From NCBI GenBank assembly GCA_964441505.1, contig CAYTUV010000008.1:69120-133119 (forward strand): a stretch of DNA of 64,000 nucleotides, written 5' to 3'. Below, piece after piece: positions 1 through 7,913 of this stretch. Position 1 is the stretch's first letter, and every line of letters starts with the position of its first letter. The position numbers were made by a program, and so were the translations under genes. This DNA is from Fen-1258 sp964441505. GTDB lineage: Bacteria; Bacteroidota; Ignavibacteria; Ignavibacteriales; Melioribacteraceae. The notes under the pieces were generated by a model. The model saw only the letters and a list, made by a program, of their open reading frames with translations, did not search any database and was not told where the DNA came from.

Positions 1-903
1 TTTAAGAACCTCGCACGCCTTCTTATTATCTGCCACAAGCACCGCAGGATCACCTGCACGTCTGCCGGTTATCTCGAATGGTATCCCTTTCTGTGTAATT
101 TTTCTGGCTTTCTCAATTATCTCAAGAACAGAATTTCCTTTTCCAGTCCCAAGATTAATTACAGTCGACTGTTTACCCTCATTTAAGTATTCTATCGCTT
201 TCAAGTGAGCACTTGCAAGATCATCAACGTGAATATAATCGCGGATGCATGTTCCGTCGATTGTGTCGTAATCATTTCCAAAGACAGATACTTTCTTTCT
301 TTTTCCAAGAGCAGTTTCCAGAATAATGGGAATAAGGTGCGGTTCCGGATTATGACTTTCTCCGATTATACCTTCCAGTTGCGCACCGGCTGCATTAAAA
401 TAGCGTAACGCAACATGTTTCATTCCTGAAGACAATTCAAAATCTTTCAGCATCATTTCAATCATCAATTTTGTATTCGCATATGGATTAATCGGATTTG
501 AGGTTTGTTCTTCTGTGATCGGAATTTTAACAGGATTTCCATAAATAGAGCAGGTTGATGAGAAGATAAATTTCTTAATCCCATTGTCCGCACAGAGACG
601 AATCAGATTTAGACTGCCAACTACATTGTTCTGATAATAAAGTCCGGGATTCTCAACTGATTCATTGACGTAGGCAAATGCCGCAAAATGAACAACGGCT
701 GAAGGCTGATGGGTTTGGATAGAATATAATAGTGCATCTGAATCTAACAAATCAACATCTTCAAATATTACATTTGCAGGAATTGCCTCTTTATGTCCCC
801 GTGAAAGGTTATCAAGTACAATCGGCTCGTGTTCGTTCTCAACAAGAAACCTTACAAAGTGTGAACCGATATAACCGGCGCCGCCGGTAACTAATACTTT
901 CAA
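1..903 (-). CDS. galE: UDP-glucose 4-epimerase, 3' end cut by the window
   Basis: Interconverts UDP-glucose and UDP-galactose in the cytoplasm (Leloir pathway, cell-surface sugar supply). The 301 visible codons show the SDR Rossmann motif GGAGYIGS at residues 8-14, the SST strand end at 115-117 and the catalytic YANTK (Tyr141, Lys145), followed by the RYFNAAGA region and the RAGDPAVLVAD segment near the C-terminus. Family members are about 330 aa, so roughly 30 residues lie outside the window. The start is a TTG at 903 with GAGGAAAG just upstream; no ATG precedes the Rossmann motif. It is divergent from the gene at 1043. Family assignment is secure; substrate preference within GalE-type epimerases is inferred. 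Confidence 0.93.
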   Translation of the reverse strand, partial: MKVLVTGGAGYIGSHFVRFLVENEHEPIVLDNLSRGHKEAIPANVIFEDVDLLDSDALLYSIQTHQPSAVVHFAAFAYVNESVENPGLYYQNNVVGSLNLIRLCADNGIKKFIFSSTCSIYGNPVKIPITEEQTSNPINPYANTKLMIEMMLKDFELSSGMKHVALRYFNAAGAQLEGIIGESHNPEPHLIPIILETALGKRKKVSVFGNDYDTIDGTCIRDYIHVDDLASAHLKAIEYLNEGKQSTVINLGTGKGNSVLEIIEKARKITQKGIPFEITGRRAGDPAVLVADNKKACEVLK

Positions 904-929
904 TCTTTCCTCGGTTAATTTTTCCGATT

Positions 930-937
930 CAAAAATA
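930..937 (-). promoter_or_regulatory. Possible -7 element for galE
   Basis: On the minus strand TATTTTTG fits the Bacteroidota -7 consensus TAnnTTTG and lies 26 nt before the galE TTG start. No convincing TTG element is seen 19-21 nt further upstream, so this is a weak call. Confidence 0.25.
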
Positions 938-1042
938 CAAAAACTTTTTAATTAAGGATGATCGATTACAACTTATTATTATCAAATTGCGGCTACGTTT
1001 TATTTGGATTAACTTGCAAATAACAATTTTGATGAGGTATCA

Positions 1043-1366
1043 ATGTCCACTCTGCCAAAGCGCTTTGAAAGATTTTTAAAGGATTATCCCGATATAGCGG
1101 TTGCTTATGAAACACTCGGAGATGCGATTCACAGAGAAGGATCGCTAACCGAAAAAGAACGCGTGCTGGTTAAATTAGCCATTTCTGCCGGAGCTAATAT
1201 GGAGGGCGCTGTTCATGCACAGGTTAGAAAGGCTCTCAAAGCCAAATTAACAAAAAAAGAAATTCGCCAGGTCGCCTTACTCTCAATTCCAACAATCGGA
1301 TTCCCTGCATCCATGGCAGTAATGAGCTGGATGGATGATATACTAGATAAGAAAAAAGGAAAGTAA
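1043..1366 (+). CDS. Carboxymuconolactone decarboxylase (CMD/AhpD-like) family protein
   Basis: Small helical protein of the CMD fold, 107 aa, near the usual length for single-domain members. The central stretch LTEKERVLVKLAISAGANMEGAV followed by HAQVRKAL, then IRQVALLSIPTIGFPASMA, matches the CMD pattern. No cysteine is present, so the AhpD-type CxxC redox pair is absent and peroxidase-type thiol chemistry is unlikely. The ATG at 1043 has a weak GAGG upstream (about 1032-1036). It opens a plus-strand trio with the membrane protein at 1372 (5-nt gap) and the NTPase at 2446. The actual reaction is unknown. Confidence 0.75.
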   Translation: MSTLPKRFERFLKDYPDIAVAYETLGDAIHREGSLTEKERVLVKLAISAGANMEGAVHAQVRKALKAKLTKKEIRQVALLSIPTIGFPASMAVMSWMDDILDKKKGK

Positions 1367-1371
1367 TTATA

Positions 1372-2445
1372 TTGCTCACTGACAATTTTTCGTCGACAAT
1401 TACGAAAAACACTGAAGCGATTAATATATCCAGAGTCCAGCGTATTATTGCGCTTTGGGGATTTAGTGAAGCAGCATTTGGCGGAATTTTACACGCGCTG
1501 AAAATTCCATTCACTGGATTATTTCTCGGCGGTGCGGCAGTAATTTTTATCACCCTCATCGCACACTATTCAAAGGATAAATCCGCTATTCTGCGCGCAA
1601 CATTGATTGTAATTCTGGTTAAAGCATTTGTAAGTCCACATTCTCCACTGACTGCATATTTTGCTGTCGCACTTCAAGGAACTCTTGGTTATCTATTTTT
1701 TCAATGGATCAGATATGAGCGTGTTGCTTCATTACTGTTAGGATTCTTTTCGCTTCTATTTTCTGCGATGCAAAAATTAATTCTACTTACACTTTTGTTC
1801 GGAACAGGATTATGGAATTCAATTGATCTATTCGTGGATTTTGTTCTTTCTCAGGTAAGGGTACTGCCCCATTCTCAATCACTAAATTTTAGCTTGATTG
1901 TAATCTCCTTGTACGCGGGACTTCATGTTACAGCAGGAATTTATGTCGGGATCAAATCATCCATGATCCCCGATTGGGTTGCTAAAAAATCTCTATCATT
2001 CGGACGATTGGGATTCGATTTTCAAAAGAGTGAAAATAATTTTATTGAAAAGAAAAAACATGAGAAGAAACCATGGTGGAGAAGATCCTCGGGTATTTTT
2101 CTTTTCGTATTCCTAATTATGCTGATGTTACTTTCGTATTTCTTTCCGCAGCTTGGTAAGAATAGAGCTTACGATATTTTGTTTATGATGTTACGTTCTA
2201 TTGTAATAATCATTATATGGTTTTCGATACTTTCCCCATTCATTTTAAAATATTTTACAAAATTTATCGAAAAGAATAAATTTAAGCATGCATCAGAAAT
2301 TAATAACATTACTTTGCTTTTCCCAAATTTCAACCGGATCATCAATTTCTGCTGGAAAACTTCCGCTTCGCATAAGGGAATAAAAAGAATCAGATTGTTT
2401 CTTTCCAACTCGCTGGCACTGCTGCTTTTTTTCGAGATAAAATAG
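1372..2445 (+). CDS. Polytopic membrane protein of unknown function, coupled to a THEP1 NTPase
   Basis: Not confidently recognised. The 357-aa product has about five hydrophobic segments in the first 200 residues, then a basic loop (EKKKHEKKPWWRRSS, about 225-240), two further membrane spans and a hydrophobic C-terminal tail. The N-terminal half, with small-residue-rich helices, recalls ECF-transporter S components, but this is an impression, not an identified domain. Start is TTG at 1372, supported by AAAGGAAAG inside the end of the upstream gene; no ATG lies near. Its stop codon directly abuts the ATG of the NTPase, so the two are almost certainly co-translated and may work together. Confidence 0.6.
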   Translation: MLTDNFSSTITKNTEAINISRVQRIIALWGFSEAAFGGILHALKIPFTGLFLGGAAVIFITLIAHYSKDKSAILRATLIVILVKAFVSPHSPLTAYFAVALQGTLGYLFFQWIRYERVASLLLGFFSLLFSAMQKLILLTLLFGTGLWNSIDLFVDFVLSQVRVLPHSQSLNFSLIVISLYAGLHVTAGIYVGIKSSMIPDWVAKKSLSFGRLGFDFQKSENNFIEKKKHEKKPWWRRSSGIFLFVFLIMLMLLSYFFPQLGKNRAYDILFMMLRSIVIIIIWFSILSPFILKYFTKFIEKNKFKHASEINNITLLFPNFNRIINFCWKTSASHKGIKRIRLFLSNSLALLLFFEIK

Positions 2446-2928
2446 ATGAAGAAAATTTACTTTCTAACAGGCCCAGTTCACACCGGTAAGACTACTCGCT
2501 TAATGCACTGGGTTACTTCACAAAAAAACATTGATGGTATTTTTCAACCGGTCATTGACGAAAAACGATTCATCTATCATATTGCCTCAAGAACCTTAAA
2601 ATTGCTTGATCTGCCTTCAGCAACTCACGACGAAAAAGTTATAAAGATTGGCAAATATTTTTTCAGCAGGGATGTATTTGCGTGGTCACAAAAGATTCTT
2701 ACTGATGGTTTTGAAAAGGAATTAGATTGGTTAATTATCGATGAGATCGGTCCGTTAGAATTAAGCGGCACAGGATTTGAACCCGCGATCACTAAAATTT
2801 TTTCGGAAAATGAAAAATTCAGAGGAAATATTTTGTGCGTTGTACGGGATTCAATTCTTGAAAAGGTTATTGAGCATTATAAATTAGAAGGACTCTACTC
2901 CCTTTTTGAACTTCCGGATATCCAGTAG
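2446..2928 (+). CDS. THEP1-type nucleoside-triphosphatase (DUF265 family)
   Basis: P-loop NTPase of 160 aa, close to the size of archaeal/bacterial THEP1 proteins. Walker A is GPVHTGKTT (residues 9-17), and Walker B is LIIDEIGPLEL (about 96-106), with the DEIGPLEL form typical of the THEP1 family. Family members hydrolyse NTPs slowly in vitro; the physiological role is not established. The start ATG follows the stop of the membrane protein with no gap. The pairing suggests the ATPase acts on or is regulated by the membrane partner (inference). Confidence 0.8.
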   Translation: MKKIYFLTGPVHTGKTTRLMHWVTSQKNIDGIFQPVIDEKRFIYHIASRTLKLLDLPSATHDEKVIKIGKYFFSRDVFAWSQKILTDGFEKELDWLIIDEIGPLELSGTGFEPAITKIFSENEKFRGNILCVVRDSILEKVIEHYKLEGLYSLFELPDIQ

Positions 2929-2977
2929 TACTAATTATACTTTAACACACTGACAATAAAATCAAAAAAATTTTCTC

Positions 2978-3433
2978 TTAACGCTTATAATTCTTCTCAT
3001 AAGCTTTTATCCACTCTTGAGGAGTTATTTTTGAAGCCAGTTCACCTATAAGTTTGTAGGGAATCTGGTCTATCTTTTTAAAACGGATACACCCCTTACC
3101 CATATCCAATTTTGCCGTCGAGTATTTAGGATATTCTTTAATAAACCATGCCAGCAGTTTTTTGCTGCCGTAAAGTCCCATATGATATACTGCAACAAAA
3201 TTTTTCTGCGAAGCTACACACATAAAGGGCAATGGCTGTTTCGGATCGCAGTGGTAGCCATCCGGATATAATGAGTGAGGCACTACATAACCGAGCATGC
3301 CATAATTCATCTCCTCTGAAAAACCTTTGGGTATATTTTTTTGAATAACCTCCCTTAATTTTTGTAGAGCCTGTTTTCTTTCTTGCGGAAGAGAGTTAAT
3401 ATATTCTCGGGGTGTTTTTGCTTTTGATTGCAT
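2978..3433 (-). CDS. DUF1801 family (YdhG-like) protein
   Basis: A 151-aa cytoplasmic protein. The opening TPREYINSLPQERKQALQKLR, the EEMNYGMLGYV segment and FVAVYHMGLYG are characteristic of the DUF1801/YdhG fold. A Bacillus member has been described as an iron (frataxin-like) chaperone, but most members are uncharacterised, so no function is assigned. ATG at 3433 has GGAAAGG upstream. It converges on the THEP1 gene; the 49-nt gap shows no clear hairpin. It is followed downstream on its own strand by nothing close. Confidence 0.75.
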   Translation of the reverse strand: MQSKAKTPREYINSLPQERKQALQKLREVIQKNIPKGFSEEMNYGMLGYVVPHSLYPDGYHCDPKQPLPFMCVASQKNFVAVYHMGLYGSKKLLAWFIKEYPKYSTAKLDMGKGCIRFKKIDQIPYKLIGELASKITPQEWIKAYEKNYKR

Positions 3434-3573
3434 ATCCTTTCCTCTATAGAAATGTTGATGATTCTATTACGAGAATAACATTTTCTAGAATAAAAAGATT
3501 CAAAAAAGAAGTCTGAAAGCGAATTTTTTGCTTCATTATAAAAGATCACAAAGGAAGGAGCTGAAGGAAAGAT

Positions 3574-3600
3574 TTTAGAGTAAGAGCATGAGCAAGAATT
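3574..3600. repeat. Short copy of the AGAGTAAGAGCATGAGCAAG repeat
   Basis: AGAGTAAGAGCATGAGCAAG in the gap 3434-3626 matches word-like repeats at 15351-15409 and 52025-52103, where inverted versions occur. No gene is seen in this gap. Confidence 0.5.
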
Positions 3601-3626
3601 AACCTGCCCATGCCCGGGATATTTTA

Positions 3627-5099
3627 TCAGAAAGCGTAACTAAAACCAATATGAATTAATATTGTCGAAAGATCACTTGTACTGCCGTCATATTCGTTTG
3701 CTATTAAACTGGTCATCGATGCATTTAAGGAATTATTAAGTGCCATTTCAAAAGCCGCATGTAGTGTGATCGGTGTGGAAACTTTATAACTCGCGCCCGC
3801 TGTAATATGATTCTCTACAACTGCCGGAAATACCGGAAAGATTGTTTCTTCGGGAACCGGATTACTTCCGAATGCATAACCTAATCTCAATGTTAAATCT
3901 TTGCTAGCCGTATACTCACCGCCAATTTTTACTAATATGGAGTTTTTCCAGTTCATCGGGAAATCAATATTAAACGCTGTAGAACCCATTATTTTATTAA
4001 CATTGGAACTTGTTCCGTTCGATAATTTCAATGCCATCTTATCATAAGCGTTTTTCCAATTTAAATACTCAACATCTGCAGAAAGTTTTAAGTCGTCCGA
4101 TGCAGTGTAAGCAATACCGAATCCAAATGACTGCGGCGATTTAAGATCAACATCTAAATCATAATTCGCTTGAACACCTGTTGCCATATTAATTCCTAAT
4201 CCTGCAAACTGAGCCATCACTGCTGCTTGAGCTTGTGCTTGTGTCATTCCGGGATTTTGCATCATCGCACCTTGAACGGCTTTTCCAAAAGCATCGTTTA
4301 ATTGTGCGGTCATATCCATCGATGCTTTTCCTTTTGTGTAAGTCAAAGATGTTGGAAGTGTGTAGCTCAATCCCAAAGAAAGTCTGTCACTCACTTTATA
4401 TGCTATGCCGATCTTTCCATTAAAACCAAGTGCTGTAAGATCAGTCATTTTTGCAACTGCGGTAACTTCGTCATAACCAAATCCTCCCATTGATGAAGGT
4501 GCTGCAAACATCATTCCGAAAGTCATTCCTGGTATTGCTACACCTTTCATCATCATAGGATCTAGCGAATAAGGCATCGAGAATTCCAACATACTATAAA
4601 CAAGGTGAGCGCTTACACCTACAGAAAAATTTTCGCTGAATTTATATGCAACAGAGATTCCGCCTTGCATTGAAGCAAGTTGAGAGTGATAATCTTGTAA
4701 AGTAGTTCCGTAGAGTGCATGTTTCATTTTGAAGTCGGCACCCATTCCTCCGGCAGTAAAAAATCCAATTCCCCATGTGAGGTTACTTTCTGATTTATTG
4801 ATGTAACTTGCATTAGGAAGCGGAAAAAGATTTTTATCACCTTCCATATCATTCAATTTATTTTTGAAGTGAAGAGTTGGCGCCATCATAGAAAAATTCA
4901 CATCAAGTGTAGAATGATTCAAGAAAGAAATTCCGGCGGGATTTGTCATCATAAGAACATTGCTGTCAAATGTTCCAATTGATGCACCGCCTCTTCCCAT
5001 CGTTTTTGCATCAAACCCAACTAGACGCGTTCCGGTTTGAGCCAGAGTTAAAGAAACTAACAATACAGCTAAAAGAAATGATTCTTTAAGCAACCTCAT
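3627..5099 (-). CDS. Outer membrane protein, OmpP1/FadL/TodX family
   Basis: Predicted outer-membrane beta-barrel transporter for hydrophobic compounds, 490 aa, normal length for FadL-type proteins. A signal peptide ends at about residue 20 (LLVSLTLAQ). The mature N-terminus carries the FadL pattern AKTMGRGGASIG and the NPAGISFL motif, and the C-terminus ends in the aromatic residue typical of barrel proteins (IGFSYAF). A Met/Ala/Gln-rich insert (about 270-305) is probably an extracellular or plug loop. AGGAG lies 8 nt before the ATG. It follows the secreted protein at 5154 by 54 nt and is probably the last gene of the sulfur block. Substrate unknown. Confidence 0.85.
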   Translation of the reverse strand: MRLLKESFLLAVLLVSLTLAQTGTRLVGFDAKTMGRGGASIGTFDSNVLMMTNPAGISFLNHSTLDVNFSMMAPTLHFKNKLNDMEGDKNLFPLPNASYINKSESNLTWGIGFFTAGGMGADFKMKHALYGTTLQDYHSQLASMQGGISVAYKFSENFSVGVSAHLVYSMLEFSMPYSLDPMMMKGVAIPGMTFGMMFAAPSSMGGFGYDEVTAVAKMTDLTALGFNGKIGIAYKVSDRLSLGLSYTLPTSLTYTKGKASMDMTAQLNDAFGKAVQGAMMQNPGMTQAQAQAAVMAQFAGLGINMATGVQANYDLDVDLKSPQSFGFGIAYTASDDLKLSADVEYLNWKNAYDKMALKLSNGTSSNVNKIMGSTAFNIDFPMNWKNSILVKIGGEYTASKDLTLRLGYAFGSNPVPEETIFPVFPAVVENHITAGASYKVSTPITLHAAFEMALNNSLNASMTSLIANEYDGSTSDLSTILIHIGFSYAF

Positions 5100-5153
5100 T
5101 TTAAGATCTCCTTTTTTGTGAAAGATGTTTCAAGTGATTTTGTGGAATCTATA

Positions 5154-6260
5154 TCAGTTTTTATTATACTCTTTCCCAAGCAGAGCAATTCCTATCGATT
5201 CATCCAACACTGTAGGCATACTCATGTGATTCATAAAAGCCATTTTGCCCGCATCCCAGAAGTACATATCCATTCTGAACATCTCTCTGGCAGTATTAAC
5301 AAGAAGCTGTCCGTCCTTTTGTGTAATCAGAACTTCGATTGGATATGCAACAACGTGATCAATGCCCGGACATTTATTTTCTTTTGTTTCACGACTCGTG
5401 CCCGCGATGTGAAATGATAATCCTTCCGTCTGCGGTCTCGTAATTCCCAATACAACGGAAGAAGAATCCGGTGAATAAACTTGTCCAACAATTTTCCATT
5501 TCAAAACTTCCGGAGAGGCAACGTAGCGGTATTCAACATCATCTTTTACCGGTTTGAAATTTTTCAAATTGTTTTGCATCTCGCCGATTAATTTTTCCAA
5601 TCCTTTTCTACCTTCACTATTCTTTCGTGAATAGATCAGCGGGAATTGATCTTCATCGTTAAAGAATGTCATCTTGCCGACCATCATGAACATATCACGT
5701 GAGGATTCGCGAAGATCTTCATCGCTACGGATTGGCTCAAGCGCTTTTTCAACTTTGGTCCCGCCAGCGATTGAATGAATTGTTTTAACCAGATTGGCTT
5801 TAAATTCTTTTGTCTTTGCTACAACTTGATTGTATTCGTTCTCTTTGCCGTTTTCCCATAGATCGTTGAAGACAACACGGTTAATTGTTTCCGGATCCGC
5901 GATTACAATCTCTACTCCGTCCGGAGTTTCATAAAGTCCAACCCGCAGAAACGCAGCAACTAAATATTTGTTTCCGCGTGCTGTAATCATTTTTGTGAAA
6001 TCATTTGAACTGATTAAAATTAATTTTGCTTGGAAACCGCACTGTTCTTCTTTCTTCTGCCGAACGATATCAGGTGTTGCTATATCCGAGTAGTTAAGAA
6101 TATTGTAACCGCCGGATTTTAATTTTGTTTTTAATTCTTCACCAACTTTGTTGATATCGCCTTTAACATTTGATACTGTGAGCAGATAAATGCCATGATC
6201 TGAAGCTACTATTGCCAATGTTGAGATAATTATAAAGAAAAATATTAATCTAAAGCGCAT
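5154..6260 (-). CDS. Secreted protein of unknown function, possibly DUF302-like
   Basis: A 368-aa protein with an N-terminal signal peptide (residues 1-20, ending near VASDH). The segment at about 30-125 (ELKTKLKSGGYNILNYSD, then a variable part, then VGLYETPDGVEIVIADPETI) resembles the DUF302 pattern, and the C-terminal 60 residues (YPIEVLITQKDG... MFRMDMYFWDAGKMAFM) could be a second, diverged half. This assignment is tentative. GAAGGAG precedes the ATG well. It lies 106 nt downstream of the DsrE2-like gene and upstream of the FadL-type porin, so it is likely periplasmic and co-expressed with sulfur genes. Three cysteines are present, none in a CxxC pair. Confidence 0.65.
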   Translation of the reverse strand: MRFRLIFFFIIISTLAIVASDHGIYLLTVSNVKGDINKVGEELKTKLKSGGYNILNYSDIATPDIVRQKKEEQCGFQAKLILISSNDFTKMITARGNKYLVAAFLRVGLYETPDGVEIVIADPETINRVVFNDLWENGKENEYNQVVAKTKEFKANLVKTIHSIAGGTKVEKALEPIRSDEDLRESSRDMFMMVGKMTFFNDEDQFPLIYSRKNSEGRKGLEKLIGEMQNNLKNFKPVKDDVEYRYVASPEVLKWKIVGQVYSPDSSSVVLGITRPQTEGLSFHIAGTSRETKENKCPGIDHVVAYPIEVLITQKDGQLLVNTAREMFRMDMYFWDAGKMAFMNHMSMPTVLDESIGIALLGKEYNKN

Positions 6261-6366
6261 CTTTGTTCTCCTTCTAATTGTTTAAACTGCTAATTTCATA
6301 GCAACTTAAAAGAGTTTATTATCTATCTATTGAACATTAGTCACTACTATTATATGTGAAGATCGA

Positions 6367-6858
6367 TTAAGTGAATATTATCTGAGCGCCGGCAGATTTT
6401 TCATAAAACTTCCCAACAGAAATTACTTCATCAACTTCGGGGCAAAAATCTTTTTTTGTTAAATGGAACATATCAACTGTTGCTTTGCAGCCGTAAATTT
6501 CACAACCTGCATCATGAATCATCGTAATGAATTCGCGAACCGGAGGGATATCCAATTTCTCCATCTCCTTTTTCATCATACCGGTTGCAAACCATGACAT
6601 ACCCGGAATAGCGCCCATCCATGTTGGTAAACCCGGACCCATTGCAGTAGGAACACACATTGCCGGATTGCCGACAGTAGCAACTTTGAGCTTATCCATT
6701 TTTTTTTCAATAACGGCGTGCAATCCGAAGAAAGTAAAAAATATTGTGGCTTCAATTCCTTCCATTCTTGCACCGTTAGCCATAATTAATCCGGGATATA
6801 CTCCTTCAAGGGATCCTCTTGAGATAACGATCGATACTTTTTTGATTGGTTCTGCCAT
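6367..6858 (-). CDS. DsrE/DsrF/DrsH-like (DsrE2) sulfur-carrier family protein
   Basis: Predicted sulfane-sulfur carrier. From the chosen start the protein is 163 aa: IVISRGSLEGVYPGLIMANG at the N-terminus, Cys68 in GNPAMCVPTAMG, and Cys119/Cys124 in the DAGCEIYGCKATVDMF region, all hallmarks of DsrE2-type proteins. Known DsrE2-type proteins pass persulfide sulfur to TusA or other carriers. The ATG at 6858 (MAEPIKK) has AGGAG 8 nt upstream; an earlier in-frame ATG at 6885 overlaps the TusE-like gene and has no such site. It lies in the SQR-DUF1641-TusE run, which supports a role in sulfide oxidation or sulfur transfer. Confidence 0.85.
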   Translation of the reverse strand: MAEPIKKVSIVISRGSLEGVYPGLIMANGARMEGIEATIFFTFFGLHAVIEKKMDKLKVATVGNPAMCVPTAMGPGLPTWMGAIPGMSWFATGMMKKEMEKLDIPPVREFITMIHDAGCEIYGCKATVDMFHLTKKDFCPEVDEVISVGKFYEKSAGAQIIFT

Positions 6859-6875
6859 TTTCATTTCTCCTCTAA

Positions 6876-7193
6876 TTAAATACATCCTTTTGGTTTTGGT
6901 AATCCTGCTATACGTGCTGCTTTTTTCGCCGGTCCACCCGGAAAGAGTGCATACAATTCTTTTGTATCAACACCGCTCTCTTTTGTAAGTTTTCTTATTG
7001 ATGGAGCGTCACCTTTAGTTTGGAATTCTTTTCTCATGTAATTAATTACTATCCAGTGACGGTCGGATAAATTTTCGATGCCTTCTTCTACCGCTATTGC
7101 CTTTGCAATATTTTCGTCCCAGTCATTCAGGTTAGATAGATTACCATCGGCATCGAGTTCGAGCATCTTACCAGCAAATTCTTTTGTACTCAT
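6876..7193 (-). CDS. TusE/DsrC/DsvC family sulfur relay protein
   Basis: A 105-aa sulfur carrier. The C-terminal arm LPKPKGCI retains the penultimate cysteine (Cys104) used to carry persulfide. The second arm cysteine present in true DsrC of dissimilatory sulfite reducers is replaced (KKAARIAG where DsrC has a Cys), so this is of the TusE-like, single-Cys type and would not form the DsrC trisulfide. The WIVINYMRKEFQ and APSIRKLTK motifs are conserved family features. The ATG at 7193 has AGAGGTG 6 nt upstream; a GTG at 7202 is possible but less well placed. The dsrAB genes are not in this window. Confidence 0.9.
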   Translation of the reverse strand: MSTKEFAGKMLELDADGNLSNLNDWDENIAKAIAVEEGIENLSDRHWIVINYMRKEFQTKGDAPSIRKLTKESGVDTKELYALFPGGPAKKAARIAGLPKPKGCI

Positions 7194-7221
7194 ATTTAAC
7201 ACCTCTTTAGTTATTGGTTAT

Positions 7222-7911
7222 TTATTGTTGTGAATTAGTTTTGTTGCTGTGAGTATTTGCTAAATTTTTGAGAAATTGAATTGCGAAGGCAAGTCCTCGT
7301 TTTAATTCAGGCGTATTCAACTCTTTGATCAAGCTGAATATTGAGACATTTTCCTTCACTTCTATATCTAAATTTTTATAAACATCAAGCCCATTATTTA
7401 TTGTGTGAAGCATTTCGGGTTGAGTAAGATTTTTTACCGTGTTCAAGATTGTAACAATATTTTCTCCCAAATTTTGAATATCCTCTTTAGTAAATGAGGT
7501 TATAACTTTATCTGAGACCTTACTCAACTCTTTAACGAATTCGAAATATCCTTTGCGGTCAATTTCATCGAGTTTATCCATCGTATCAAGAATATATTGC
7601 CTAATTAGCGGCGAAGCATCTCTTAAAAAATCTTTCATACTTTCAAGTTGTTCAACCACAGAACTGATAGTATTTACATTTCTCAGCATATACTTTCCAA
7701 AATGTAAAAGATCACGAGTGTTGACGTGGTTATGTACTTGATCTAATTCTTCAACTGCGGTTTCGTATACATCTTTTGCAACTCTCATCAAGTCATCTTT
7801 GAGATCTTCCATTTCTCTGCGCTGACGTTTTTGAAGCTCAATCTCTTCAAGAATTAGATCCATTTTTCTATTGAGTTCTTCAACCTGTATTGCGATCTTA
7901 TTTTCATTCAT
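7222..7911 (-). CDS. DUF1641 family protein
   Basis: A 229-aa, almost wholly helical cytoplasmic protein. An N-terminal coiled coil (about residues 5-60, rich in E/K/Q) leads into the DUF1641 core, with a polar tail (NTHSNKTNSQQ). DUF1641 proteins are repeatedly found beside sulfide:quinone reductase-like flavoproteins and DsrE/TusE genes, as here, but no biochemical activity is established. It starts 2 nt after the stop of the SQR-like gene and so is probably translated with it. A scaffolding role for the flavoprotein is a guess. Confidence 0.8.
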   Translation of the reverse strand: MNENKIAIQVEELNRKMDLILEEIELQKRQRREMEDLKDDLMRVAKDVYETAVEELDQVHNHVNTRDLLHFGKYMLRNVNTISSVVEQLESMKDFLRDASPLIRQYILDTMDKLDEIDRKGYFEFVKELSKVSDKVITSFTKEDIQNLGENIVTILNTVKNLTQPEMLHTINNGLDVYKNLDIEVKENVSIFSLIKELNTPELKRGLAFAIQFLKNLANTHSNKTNSQQ

Positions 7912-7913
7912 AG

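Noticed and set aside
3355..3549. Small minus-strand frame overlapping the DUF1801 start
   Set aside because: Different frame from a recognised family gene; no ribosome site or domain.
5118..5417. Plus-strand open frame overlapping the 5154-6260 gene
   Set aside because: It is antisense to a gene with a signal peptide and good ribosome site, and has no recognisable protein features.
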